This document shows, piece by piece, positions 52,266-63,829 of a stretch of DNA of 64,000 nucleotides. Numbering within the stretch: position 1 is the stretch's first letter; the number at the start of each line of letters is the position of its first letter. Position numbers and translations under genes: made by a program. The stretch is from Limnephilus marmoratus (Eukaryota; Arthropoda; Insecta; Trichoptera; Limnephilidae): NCBI GenBank assembly GCA_917880885.1, contig OU862910.1, positions 16,194,710 through 16,258,709 on the forward strand. Direction: 5' to 3'. Under the pieces are notes generated by a model that was not told the DNA's origin, made no database searches, and saw only the letters and a program-made list of their open reading frames with translations.

Positions 52266-52982
52266 AACCTTATTGTGTTACGAATTGAAATGCGATATCC
52301 AGAAAAATCGTGTCCAATATAACTTTTCCATCAATTTAATATGAGAGGACTTTTCTATGCAAGGAATATCTGCTCACTAAAATTGGTGGAAAGCTTTTTC
52401 AATCACCAAGAACAAAGGAAATTGGCTGCCTACCTACATTTCATTCGAATTCATCCAAATGGAATTATTGAATATTGAATTTTCAGGTGTGAAAATCGAT
52501 AAAACTTGACAATTCGTACAATTTATTAGCCTCATACAAGTACGTAGGTTCTAACATTGCATGGGTATCAAAATTTCATGATTTCGAAATTTTTAAATTT
52601 CGATTATCTTCTTAGGGCCTTTAACCAGCCAACGGCCGAAAATCCACTTTGTCAAAAGATGTTCTTACGATCATACAGGGCGGTTCCAATGAGAAATATT
52701 AATTATTCTCCGTACCACCTTTTCAAAATTATTACTCAACATAGATTTTATTTCATTCCAAATTTGCTTTAATTTATACCAACATTCAAAAATGCTGAAA
52801 GGCGTTACGATAAAACTATTAAAATTATGTACTTTTTGTAATTATTTTTTGATCATAAGTATTTTTCATTTTTCAATAATGACTAAGCAAAATAAGAGTA
52901 TAAAATACATTAATTTGTAAGACCGTAAATAGATAGACAAAATAGAGAAAAAAATAAGTGTTCGGATATATTTTTTAATGAT

Positions 52983-53192
52983 TTTGCCCTGGTGAAAGAC
53001 CACCATTCAGAATCGAAATGTTGCTTGAGATGGCTTTAGCCATTTTTGATGACCACATCTGAATAGCAGGTATCTCATCACCTTCCTCTTTCTCATATCA
53101 ATCCCCTCCTTATTACCGGCAGACTTACCACATACACCAATTTGGGATGCCGTAATTCACTGCTTCCAAATGGTAGGGAGTATTAAAAAATA
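52983..53192 (+). mobile_element. SINE-V body, diverged
   Basis: TTTTGCCCTGGTGAAAGACC, CCATTCAGAATCGAAATGTT, GGCTTTAGCCATTTTTGATG, a pyrimidine tract, and ATTTGGGATGCCGTAATTCA. No head; the short A tail is degenerate. Confidence 0.75.
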
Positions 53193-53323
53193 TAAGAAAC
53201 CTTTTCAGCATCTTCTGTATAGGAAGAATGAATATTGTATAACCTCCTTTTAACCTTTTGAATAAATTATAAATTATTGTGAAAGCATTCCAATCATAAC
53301 TCTTCCGAGTTTAGATCAGTTTC

Positions 53324-53410
53324 AGTCGGCGGCATGTATCTTTTCTCGGGAGAGTTTTTCAATGTAGATGAGTGCTTCAGGCTAATAATTATTACTTATA
53401 ATAATTGTTA
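53324..53410 (+). mobile_element. tRNA-derived SINE (third family), 5'-truncated
   Basis: AGTCGGCGGCATGTATCTTT, TCTCGGGAGAGTTTTTCAAT and GATGAGTGCTTC match 53687-53760. Confidence 0.6.
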
Positions 53411-53624
53411 CCCTTTGTGCTATGCATACAAATCTTTCTTAAACTTTAGTTTATCAATTAAAAATTAATATTTGCCGAGTTAAAGTATTTCGCCAAAAAA
53501 TGTAGACATAATTTGTCTTGACGCCACCTAGTGGGAGATTTAGCACTTACAATGTCTTTCCCATATAAAAATAAAGTTGGTTGTTTGCAGGTGGAAAAAT
53601 TTAATAAGCAATAATTGTTGAATA

Positions 53625-53775
53625 AGCCGACGAAGCTCAGTGGTTTAGAGCAGTTGATCGGATATCAGAAGGACGCGGGTTCAATTCCCATCGGCGGCAT
53701 ATATCTTTTCTCGGGAGATTTTTTCAATGTAGATGAGTGTTTCAAAGTAATAATTATTTCTTATACTAAAAGTTT
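53625..53775 (+). mobile_element. tRNA-derived SINE (third family)
   Basis: Head GCCGACGAAGCTCAGTGG (A box), then GACGCGGGTTCAATTCCC (B box) and CATCGGCGGC. The acceptor stem pairs at most positions, but the anticodon arm (TTGATCGGATATCAG) cannot give a normal 7-base loop with U33. The body TATCTTTTCTCGGGAG continues into TTTTTCAATGTAGATGAGTG, shared with the truncated copy upstream. Confidence 0.6.
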
Positions 53776-54494
53776 CAGATCTGTTAAAATCGATATATTT
53801 AACTAGCTGCTTCGGTATTGGCAGTCCCCGAACTCTGAAAGTGAATACCGCACCAAAATCAATATCGCCACTCTTGTTCCTTACTTTCTTTCGATTCGCT
53901 TTTAGTCGCTCCTTGAAAACTTTCCATAAGTTTCGTTATAAAGCTCAAATTGCCATTCTCCACGGCGAGAGAAATATATCCCTAGAACAATGGGGCATTC
54001 CCAAAAGGATAAGTGGCTGGTATTGAATGCAGTTCTTTTTAAATGGTCTTGCTTTTAGTGCTCGAAAAAACATCGAGAACTTGCGAAATGCAATTATTTG
54101 TTTAAAGCTCCAATTTCTATTAGTGTTGCTGAAACAAAATCCTGCAGTTTTCATTTATCATTATAACTGCTGATATCTGTCAGGAATCGCTTTTCCATTA
54201 CAGTTTTAAATTTGATTGCATGTTGGGTTCTATTATATATTCTGTCAAATAAGAGAAGAAAATATAAAAAAAATGACTATAAAATTTGTAGGCTTTCAAC
54301 ACCAATTTACCTGTGAAATATTCTTTTAAAGTGCAATGACACTGAAAATACCTAACACTATACATACATTTAAAAAAAAATCGAAGAAGCACTGTTGTTA
54401 AGGTACCTACTTAATGACATAAATTTGATTAAATTATATTTTACAAAGTGATTGGCTTTCATGTAATTCCAAATATAATTTAATTTAGCTTCCA
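53776..54494. other. No gene recognised
   Basis: GTGAATACCGCACCAAAATC at about 53841 is a scrap of SINE-V. The remainder is unassigned. Confidence 0.35.
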
Positions 54495-54523
54495 TTTTTT
54501 TTTTTTTTTTTTACATTAACTCC

Positions 54524-54570
54524 ACACAGGAGGCCCTGAGGAAAATAATTTCCCTCAGGGCCTCCTGTGC
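54524..54570. repeat. Terminal hairpin of the LINE 3' UTR
   Basis: CACAGGAGGCCCTGAGG and its exact complement flank AAAATAATTTC, giving a 17-bp perfect stem; outer CTCCACA/TGTGGAG adds pairing. The same block is kept in all seven short derivatives even where other sequence is diverged. It probably serves as the RT recognition structure at the RNA 3' end. Confidence 0.85.
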
Positions 54571-57440
54571 TGATGCTGTGTGGAGGGTCTTTTTGAGGAG
54601 AGGAAGGAATGAACATTGGTCTTGAAGAGACCCATGTTGTAGGAAGGAGGAAACACAGAGGCCGGCAAATCATTCCACAGCCGAGCTGTTGAACACAAGA
54701 ACGAGTCGAAGAAACGACCCGTTCTCATGTGACAAATGTCAACTATGTACAAATGTTGGGTACGCGTTAGGCGTGTTTCCCGACTATGCACCGGTGCCGA
54801 AGGGATCAATGATGCTAGTTCCTCGGAGCATCTTCCATTGTAATACCGGTAGAACAAGGATAGCATTCCCACCCGACGCCTGTGCTCTAAAGATTGCAAT
54901 CCGTCTGTTAAGATGGGAGAATCTATCAAACGGACCGCCCGTTTCTGCACAGAGTCGAGGGTATTTTTCAGGTATTTTGGAGCTCCAGACCAGAGATGGC
55001 TGCCAAATTCAACCGTGGGGCGTACTTGTGATTTGTACAAGGTTAGCAGTTGTGTACTATTAAAGTATCTGCGGGCCCTGTACAGTACGCCCAGTTTTTG
55101 GGAGGCTAGCTTTACTCTGGCTTCAATGGAGCCCCCATACCTGAGCTGGTCACTTAGGGTTACACCAAGCATATCAATGGAGGGCCTGTTCGGAAGATTG
55201 CTTCCGTTGAAAGAGACTAGATTTTCATTTCGATCCCTTTTGGACGTAATCAGACAAGATTGGGTCTTTGAAACATTAAATTCAACGAGATTATTTTTAC
55301 CCCAATAGAAAACACTCTCGAGGTAGCCGTCCATTCTTTGCTTCAAAGCCCTACGAGCTGTTGGAGTTTGTGAGCCCTTTGGGGGCTTGTCAAACAAAAA
55401 GCTATCATGAACTGTACTGTCATCCGCATAACAGTGAATTGGTGCACATGACAAAAGGTCGTTGATGTGCAACAAAAACAGAGTTGGAGACAGAACCGAT
55501 CCCTGCGGGACGCCAGCATTTATCGAGTGTGAGGAAGAGGTGAAACCATCGACTACCGTCTGAATCGACCTCCCCCTCAAGAAGTCGGCAATCCACGTAC
55601 ACAAGGATGCGGGAAGTCCGTAAGAATGCAGTTTGTTGACAAGTCCTCGGTGCCAAACCCGGTCAAAGGCCTTGGAGATGTCCAGTGCAACCGTTTGGGT
55701 CTCACCGAAACGTTCCAGGCATCGCCCCCAAACATGCGTCACATACGCGAGAAGATCACCGCACGAGCGGTTCCGACGGAATCCGTATTGACGGTCGTTA
55801 ATAATTTTGTTCTTCTCGAGGTATGTGAGCAGTTTGTCGTTGATCACACGTTCCATCACCTTAGACAGAACTGATGTGATCGCTATGGGGCGGTAGTTGG
55901 CCGGGTTGGAGCGGTCACCCTTCTTTGGAATAGGATGGATAACCGCTTTTTTCCAACCAGAGGGCACAGAGCCAGTCTTCAGGGACATTTTAAAAAGCTT
56001 CGTCAAAATTGGAGCTAATTCTGCAGCGCACCTCTGCAGTACCAGGGCAGGTATTCCGTCGGGCCCACTAGCTTTATTAACATCAAGCCCTCGTAAAACA
56101 TGGATTACTTCTCGATGCCGGATCCTCAGCTTTTTCATATGAAAACCGCAGTGAGGAACCGACGTCGGGACAGCACCTTGGTCATCGAGGGTTGAGTTAT
56201 CCGCAAACATTTTACCTAGTAAGTTAGCCTTTTCGGTGGCGGTGTTTGCTAGTGAGCCGTCAGGTCTGGTAAGAGGTGGCAGACTGGATTCGCAGAAATT
56301 GCGACCTATTGAGCCCGCAAGTGACCAGAATTGCCTGCTGCCATGCGGGCATGTAGTCAGCTTTCTGCTGATCTGCTGGTCGTGCTCGAATTTTGACCTA
56401 TTTATGATTCTCTTGGTTTCCTTTGCCATTTTGTTGTAAGCTGTTCTGTCTTCGGATGTTCTAGATGTGTTGTAGGCTCGGTAAGCCGCGTTTTTTTGTC
56501 GCACTGCTTCAGCGCATTGTCGACTGAACCACGGCTTTGAGCCTACACCAGTTTCCTTAACAGTAGATTTGATGAAGCCATCCATCGCGGATGTGATGAC
56601 TTCACCAATTTCCTGGGCACATCTTGAGGGATCCGAAGTCCGAAAACAGACAGCTGACCACGGAAAAGCATTAAAATGTGCCCGCAGACCGAACCAATCT
56701 GCTGACCTATAGTGCCACACTTTTCTCTTCAGCCTCTCGTTTGGTGGTCTGAAGTTTACAGGGATTGATGTCGTCACCAGGCAGTGGTCGGACGATCCTA
56801 AAGGCGCTGTGACTTCAATCCTGTAACCGTGTGGCACAGTAGTTAAAAATAGGTCTAACAGATTGGAACGGTGAGTCTGGACATCAGGAACCCTTGTAGG
56901 CTCCTGAACCATTTGCTCCAATCCGTAGCAAAGGGCAAAGGATTCCGCTTGGCGTCCAGCCGAGCCCGTTGATCCTGAGAACTTCAACCAAGGTTCGTTA
57001 TGAACATTGAAGTCCCCCAGGACCACAAACTCTGCCGTAGGGTAGCGGGGCAAGAGGTCATCAATAGTGTCGCTTAAGTGTTTGAAGAGCTCGGACGTGT
57101 CTGATTCGCTCAGGTTCGGTGAGCGGTATAAACACGCGTAGAATCTTACCGTACTGGCAAGATTGACGCGTACCCACATTACGTCGAATCTGGAGTTTTC
57201 CAGATTCAACAGTCGCACACAGTTGACGTCAGCTCGACTATAGAGACAGACACCTCCTTTAGATCTGAACTTGCCTGCGAGGGTGAAGCCCGGGCAGTCC
57301 AGATAGGAGGTGTCTACAGGCTCAGCTATCTGAGTTTAAGACAGGAAGAGTAGGTTTGGGCGTTGAGAAAAAAGGTGGTGGAGTTTAAATTGGTGTGCAG
57401 GCCGCGAATGTTGGTGTAATTCACCAACAGTTTTGGCCCG
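54555..57440 (-). pseudogene. LINE ORF2: EEP endonuclease + reverse transcriptase
   Basis: An 887-codon open stretch (57218-54555) follows a broken N-terminus. Endonuclease: NYTNIRGLHTNLNS (start of the EEP fold, 57420-57380), FRSKGGVCLYSRAD, VLGDFNVHNEPW and GSSDHCLV (catalytic Asp/Asn and His). RT: KASGPDGIPALVL, PANYRPIAITSVLSK, ALDISKAFDRVWH, AGVPQGSVLSPTLFLLHIN, CYADDSTVHDSF (YADD), then VRPTVEFGSHLWSG. Two lesions: a one-base frameshift near 57385 and TAA at the codon of the expected catalytic Glu (SET to S-stop-T, about 57335). The best fit is the Jockey/CR1 group. It would nick target DNA and copy its own RNA. Confidence 0.88.
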
Positions 57441-58074
57441 CACCGGGGACGCCTACGTCTCGCCGCTGTAATGACGTTAATTATTGTAGGTTGCAAGTTC
57501 ATGATTTTAATTGTTGGTTTTTTGTTTTTTTGATATGAGAGGAAGGAAGGTCTGGGAGGGAAAAGGTATAAGGGGTGGGTAGGATGCTGGGGTTCAGAGT
57601 TTCCAGGAGTGACGGACGTATGTAACCAACCCACCCACTGCGGTGCAAGGCGATGGGCAGGGAGAGTCCGGCTGGAGAGGTCGCCCAATGCGCCCCAAAT
57701 GCTACTGCTGGGTCCACTCCGGTCACGAACCGGCACAACAGCAGCGGCGGGGTTTTTGCACTCGTTGATGGGGCAGCCCACCCTCAGTCGTGAGCCTGAG
57801 GGTCGGGCCCCTGTACTACCGAGCGGCCCGGACAGCGGTAACCGGTTGTAAAGGGTCTCCCTCAACCAGCATCTCCCAATCCGGCCCGCCACGCAGAAGG
57901 TGGGCCGACGCACCCGCCATCAAGACCTGGACAAACATTACCCCAAGAACCCGGGCACCCCTGCTAACTCACCAAACGTAGCGAACCACTTGGGGTGACC
58001 TGTGGCAGAGGTGTTGGTCATCCAATAATTGGTTCCCAGGGCGGCGGTACCCATACCCGCCTACCAAATTAATT

Positions 58075-58398
58075 TAATTTAATTTAATTTCAAAAAATTT
58101 TAATTTAACGGTAGGTCGAAAAGAAGAATCATTAATGGTGAGTTTCGTTACTTTTAGATTTGAATGAGTTAAATATATTCAGATCTAAAACTAGAGACAT
58201 GATCTAAATCCCGGGCAAAGCTACGTACAAGCTAATATTTAATAAACGTTAACAAAAAAAAAGTGTAATAATAATATACCTATACGCAATTCGAATTTTG
58301 AGGTCAGCAGGTATCTGTATTGCAATGAATTTTTTTTCACTTTAATGGCTTTTTAATTTAAAAAAAAAAATTTAGGTTTCACAGCATTATATTACCAC
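58075..58398. other. No gene; scrap of a repeat end
   Basis: ATCCCGGGCAAAGCTACGTA, CAAGCTAAT at about 58208-58237 resembles an end of the ACTAGCTG repeat family in the complement. The rest is AT-rich. Confidence 0.35.
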
Positions 58399-59311
58399 TG
58401 TTAGGTTCATTTCATTCTCATCAAGGGTGGTGGACTTTTTATTTGTAAAACACTTTGTTATTGAAGAGTCGTTTTATTTACAAACACTTTTTGAGCAATA
58501 ATGAGATCAACACTTATAGAACTAAATTCGGCCCGGACCTCGCCTGGTCAATACGTGGTCTATACTCTAGGTAGGGGTTAATGCAAGAGAACAAATTTCT
58601 TGAGTATAGCCCTTTTTATACTACTAAAAACTATAAAAATACCGTCTTTCAGACTGTTTTAAAATACGATAATAATGCACCATATAGGTAGCCAATATCT
58701 ACTGAGGTCACGTGCCCTAATTTTGTTGGCCGATAACACTAGCTTCTATAAAATTCTCACAGAGGTCTCTAATATGCACACTTTTCTAATAAACTAAGAA
58801 TAATTAGCCAAATGAAATTAATTACAATATTTATCTCATAGATGTCACTAACTATTCTTAACAGACCCCCGGGAAAGGGGTTAATTTTAAATAAAATTAA
58901 ACCATTTCTAAATCTAACCCTAATGGTAAATTTAAACATAATATTCAGACAGATTAATAAACAAAATATATATGAACTGAAAAAATATAGAAATAATCTA
59001 AAAGCTAAATAATTCATTATGTATAATGTAGAGCACTACTCAAGTATTCCACATTTACCTTAACATTTACATTGACATTTAACATTTTCTACTCTTTTTT
59101 TTTAATCTACTAAATAAATGCTAATACTGACACTATAATTAAAGAATACTCCACATTATCAAGAAAAAACAACAAAAATAAATTCATAGATAAAAATATC
59201 GTAGAATTGATAACCTGCACCTAAAATAAACTTATTAATAAAATTGAACCTTTATAAATTATTCAACTAAATAACATGCAAATAATAATTTCATAATAAC
59301 GACTCTTAACA
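58399..59311 (-). mobile_element. Candidate BEL/Pao LTR (913 bp)
   Basis: Ends TGTTAGG..CTTAACA give TG/CA termini with short inverted repeats. It lies directly downstream (minus strand) of the integrase tail, where a 3' LTR belongs. A second LTR was not found in the window, so the boundaries cannot be confirmed. No clear polypurine tract precedes it. Confidence 0.4.
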
Positions 59312-59530
59312 ACACAAACACTCAAGTCTTGAAGTCTGAGATTAGTCATCTGCTTGATCCATCATGAGACGCTGCACCGAGGACTTCCCATTTTCCCTTT
59401 CATCATTGGGGGGGGGGGGCAGAATCATCTATCTGGTCAAAGGTAGAGACCAAGGAGAGCATCACAAATCCCAAGATTGCCGTGTTGAGTCATTATATTT
59501 CTTCCTTTTTGTAGCAACTTTTTCTTCAAT

Positions 59531-59608
59531 TTATGGGAGCTTCCTTCTTTTTCTTATGGGAGCTTCCTTCTTCTTCTTATGGGAGCTTCCTTCTTCTTCT
59601 TATGGGTG
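59531..59608. repeat. ~23-bp tandem repeat, 3.5 units
   Basis: Units TTATGGGAGCTTCCTTCTTC follow each other at the C-terminal end of the integrase remnant. They look like a recent local expansion. Confidence 0.8.
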
Positions 59609-59965
59609 CGGGTTCTTCTGGCCGGTTCCAGATCGCCATCCAGGAGCAGCAAACATATTTGATTGTAAGCCGCACGAATGACCCTTGAAGTTTTAGAGTG
59701 GTTACTCTCACCGTTCCATCAGCTCCAGGAAGAAAGGATAGAACGCGGGCCATCTTCTATACAGTAGGTAGTAGATTACTCCTTCAGGGGTAGTAAACAG
59801 AATTTGGCTATGAGAAGCCCGAAAGTTCCTTGTAAAGTCCTGAGGGTGACCACCCTCACAATGCCATCAGACCCAAGATGAGAGGATAGAACGTGAGCCA
59901 TCCGCCACAATGCAGGCGGTAGATTGTCCTCTTTTAAGATTGCGAAGTCAACCTTCTGTAAAGAT
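59578..59965 (-). pseudogene. BEL/Pao integrase C-terminus (DUF5641), tandemly duplicated
   Basis: Minus-strand copy A (about 59960-59785): ILKEDNLPPALWRMAHVL, then GSDGIVRVVTLRTLQGTF and LLIAKFCLLP, ending in a stop. Copy B (about 59780-59578): NLLPTV, stop, KMARVLSFLPGADGTVRV, TTLK, ending RRRRKLP. Both carry the (K)EDNLPP..W..(G/A)(R/H)V....PG.DG.VRVV pattern of BEL/Pao integrases. The copies are offset by ~155 bp and in different frames. The catalytic core and the RT are absent. Confidence 0.8.
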
Positions 59966-60870
59966 CTCTGATTGGTTTGCCATTTATTTCATCTCTGAAG
60001 TTCACCGGGGTAATCCTTTTTTCACCTGGACCAAAAAACATTGTATTAGCTCTGAATTTATATTGATTCAGTCAATTCATCAGAGTCTCCCATTCATCTT
60101 CTTGAAGCATACCAGGTAAGTGTCCAAGGAGAGGGTAAGGAATGAGAAGGTTCGATTAATAGGATCATTGGATACTAGTATTAAGTGTTTAAAAAACAAA
60201 CTTGATCTTTCCTAACGCATTCCACACAATTATACTTTTATATAATAAAAATAAAATTACACTTTTATAATAAACATAAAATTATACTTTTATATAATAA
60301 ACAATATAACTCATAACAATTTCCTAAATTTTTGAACCTTTTCAACATTTTCCTTCAAACTGTTAAAGGACTCCTCGAGTCAGTTTATTATTTTTTTTTT
60401 AATTCCATTGTCAGAAATTCTTATCTGAGAGATTACACCTTTATGTGTAGCTAACCATTTATAATTTTATACTTTTTTTGGTAAACACTAGATACAGTGC
60501 GCCATTTGTTAAATAAAAATAAAAATAAAAATACAATTAAACAATGTGTAAAAAACTGATTTCACCGAGTGTTGTCTTCAATTATTAATACTTATTTCAT
60601 CATGATAGGTCTTATTATCCGCTGGCAAGTAACAGCAATCCAAATCGTGAATATATTTTAATAACAATTGTCTTTTTAACATTTTCAAAAATAGCCTATA
60701 ATTTTAGGTTCTGCTAGTAGAACCATTTTATATAAATTAAGTTGAATTAAATTTTTAAATAAGTTAAGTTAAATTGAAACTTAAAATTAGTAATTAAAAA
60801 TTTAAATAAGCCTTTCATGAAATATAAATTTAATAAATTGTCAATGAATTGAAATTCAACTCGATTTCTA
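59966..60870. other. No gene recognised between the BEL/Pao remnants
   Basis: AT-rich. The expected RT/RNase H of a BEL/Pao element is missing here. Near 60240-60300 short direct repeats (ACTTTTATATAATAAA) occur. Confidence 0.4.
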
Positions 60871-63266
60871 CTAGTAGAACATTGGTTTATATTTAAAATT
60901 ACGTTGATGCGCAATTATTTTCCTCACGTTATGCCTTGCTGGCCGATTTGGTGTATTCACAAAGTGTTCCGGTTCATTTATACCTAACGAGTTATTATTC
61001 GGTATTTTTAAACATTTGTTTTTGCGGACAGCAATATTATTTTTTGTAAGTGTCAATACACTTTTCAAAGTTAAATCTCGGTCAACATTATTCCAATTCC
61101 TAAGGACTTTATTTTTAAATTTAAATTTCCTACAGTCTTTTAAACCTTGCGATAATCTATTCGTTATTTTTGATTTAAATTTACATTTGACCCCCGGTGG
61201 GTCTGAAGCCGAAATTTTTGGAGGGGTACAACTGCTGGCCCTTTTTTTAACCAACCCAGTCGATTCATGTCCCCGTATAGTTGAGTCCGACAACTTTTTT
61301 GTCGGAACCTTGTTTATTGTGTCGGAACCTGACATGTTATTTTCATTTTTAGCGCCTCTTTGCGCCGAGTTGCTTCTACACGCTGTTTTAATTACCAGCT
61401 CCTTTGCACGGGATGTATTGAAGCTTGGCCCGCCAGCATTTTCTGCAAAACCCGAAGGTTTTGTAGAAATTACCTTGCTCAGCCCACGGCTAGCATGCGG
61501 ATGACATTCTCTACCTAAACATAAACCACAAAAAACGGATACAAGCCTTATTTCGGGACGGGGTTCTACTGATCCGCACACAATCCAACCCAGCTGTGTA
61601 CGCTGCATGGTTATGCCGGCGGAGACCTTCATCCTATCATTCGTCAAGATATCCCAAAACACTTCAGCCCCCAAGAGCATGTCAATGGGTGCGGATACGT
61701 TGAATTTTGGGTCGGCTAGTTCCAATCCAGAAGGCAGTTTTAATTCGCTCCTGAGTATGGTCGCCTGCGGTATATTAGCGGTTATATCCTGTAAAATTAA
61801 GCAATAGATGTCTTTTTTATAATCCGATTTCAAAGAATTCAATTCTACCGACATACTTTTTTTTATATGGGTAACATTATTGTGAATTCCCGATACCGTA
61901 TTGTTCACTTGATCAAATTCCAAATTTAATCGTTTTGCAAAACCTTCCCTCAGGAAGGAAGCTTGGGATCCCGGGTCGATCAGGACCCGGGCTGTATATA
62001 TATTGTTGTCTGCTCCAGTGATGCCAACCATCGCTGTAGATAACAACACAATTTTTTTCGCTCTGCCCACCGCAGAGTAATTGTTGATAGACACTTCTTC
62101 AGCATCCGTCTCCGTATTCGAGGGTTCAGACTCGAATACTTTTTTATGCAGTAACGTATTGTGCTTTTCACTGTTACATAGCCTGCATTTAAAGGTTATT
62201 TTGCAATCACTAGCAAAATGACCCGGTTTCAAGCATCTATAACATGCTTGGCTCTCTTTTATTGCATTAACTCGATCCTGTACCTTTAAATCTAAGAATT
62301 TTTTACAATAATACACTAAGTGATCCTTATCGCAAAAAATACATTTACCCTTTTTTAATGTTAACAATGCTACAGATTCCCCTTTTGGGTTGTTAAATCC
62401 TATCTGAGGTTTAATCCCAAAAGAAGACTTTTTCTCCGTTGTTTGCATTAATTCCAAAGTTTGTGCTCGTAACGATAAACATTTTAGAAATTCCTTTAGA
62501 GTAGGTAGTTTTCCCTCAATGGGCGATTGCTCCCAAAATTTTCTCGTATTGGAATCTAATTTATTAGAAATCACGTAAATTATTATCGCGTCCCATTGTT
62601 CTACCGGAACTGCAAGGTTTTGCAATGCCTTCAGATTGACGTTGGTAGCGTCGATTAATTTTCGTAATCCGACCTGATCTTCCATCTTCATGTCTTTTAG
62701 CTGAAACAATGTTTGAATATGTTTGTGTACCGCCGTTCTGAGATTAGTAAAGCGTTCATGCAACAATTCTTAAGACGTTTGATAACTTAACTCTGATATT
62801 TCCAAATTAGCTATTATCCTGGCTGCGTCACCCTTTAAGCACGATTGCAAATAATAATATTTCTGAATGTTATTCAACGACTGGTTATTGTGAACTAATG
62901 CTTTGAAAGTTTCTACAAAGTTATTCCAAGCTCTAGGGTCCCCGTGGAATTCCTGAAGCTTCAAATTGGGCAATTTAATGTCACACTTAGTTTGTTCCAC
63001 AGAATCCATCGCCCCCTGGCAGTTGCCAGGATTGTGAAGAATTGGTTCTCGAAAGTTTCATGCTGAATTTCATTTTCCGCTTCATTTGAGTCATCGATGC
63101 TTTCTATCTGGCACTGGATTGTTTCGAATTCGTCTAATAAATCTTTAATTTTGTCGTATCTCAACTTAATCTCGTTAGCTGACAACGTATTTAGAACCTG
63201 ACTAAACCTTGTTAATTTCCCCTTTAAAACCGACCGTTTATTGATTAAGCCTTTCAATTTCTCCAT
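60871..63266 (-). pseudogene. BEL/Pao gag-protease gene, defective
   Basis: Order on the minus strand: an N-terminal helical region (MEKLKGLINKRSVLKGKL), then the gag domain DUF1759 (KLQEFHGDPRAWNNFVETF, LKGDAARIIANL), zinc knuckles (CIFCDKDHLVYYC and CYRCLKPGHFASDC), an aspartic-protease domain (DUF1758) with VLIDPGSQASFL where DSGS is usual, and LLGAEVFWDIL. Lesions: a frameshift at a G5 run near 63012, an in-frame TAA at 62770-62772, and a basic tail (from ~61450) ending at 60871 that does not look like BEL/Pao RT. An old endogenous copy; it lacks RT and integrase. Confidence 0.85.
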
Positions 63267-63728
63267 TTTAAATTCTTATCTGCCGCGACAATAATTCCAA
63301 AAACAAGAGATTAAAAAACAAACTATACCGTAGTTTATAAGTAATGGCGACAATACTAAATAAAAAACAAACAACAACGCAAAAAAAAAAAACGATGGTT
63401 GCCTTGTTGTTCAGAGAAACTGACAGAATAAATATCTAGTAATGCTATGCGCTGGCGATAATTATTATAGAAACATCAAGGACGTATATACTCCGATTTT
63501 GCTTCACTGCTATTGTTTTTTACTTGCAACGGGATTAAAAAATGACATATGACGACAGTTTTGCCGGTCGATGTTTAAAAGATTCAAATAATAATTCAAC
63601 CTGATCAATGGTTTTTCATTACTTGCAAGTTGGGAATACAACTGTGATTTATTTTAATTATACTATGACTTGCATTTTTTGATTGTATTGAATATGGGTG
63701 ATAACAATAAACAAACTTACCACACAGC
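63267..63728. other. Upstream flank of gag, no LTR recognised
   Basis: The 5' LTR and primer-binding site would lie here on the minus strand. I found no match to the LTR candidate at 58.4-59.3 kb and no clear TGG-type primer site. Confidence 0.4.
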
Positions 63729-63829
63729 AACCCTCCACACAGCATCCTCAAAGATGACATAGGCCCTGAGGAAAATAATTTCCCTCAAGGCCTCCTGTGT
63801 GGAGCTCATGTAAAAAAAAAAAAAAAAAA
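63729..63829 (+). mobile_element. 5'-truncated LINE 3' end with long poly(A)
   Basis: CCCTCCACACAGCATCC, the hairpin (GGCCCTGAGG..CCTCAAGGCC), CCTCCTGTGTGGAGCTCATG and 18 A (63812-63829). The intact tail suggests a recent insertion. Confidence 0.85.

Larger units (their letters stand above)
54495..58072 (-). mobile_element. Near full-length LINE (endonuclease + RT), poly(A)
   Basis: The minus strand starts TTTGGTAGGCGGGTATGGG, has a ~600-bp GC-rich 5' region, one ORF and a 3' end with a perfect hairpin and an 18-base A tail (T run at 54495-54512). GC content is well above the surroundings. No target duplication was seen. It is the source type for the short derivatives in this window. Confidence 0.85.

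Noticed and set aside
54689..56439. Several plus-strand frames of 67-131 codons within the LINE
   Set aside because: Antisense shadows of the 887-codon RT ORF.
58399..63266. One complete BEL/Pao element spanning the region
   Set aside because: RT, RNase H and the integrase core are missing between the pieces and no matching 5' LTR is present, so common origin of gag and integrase tail is unproven.
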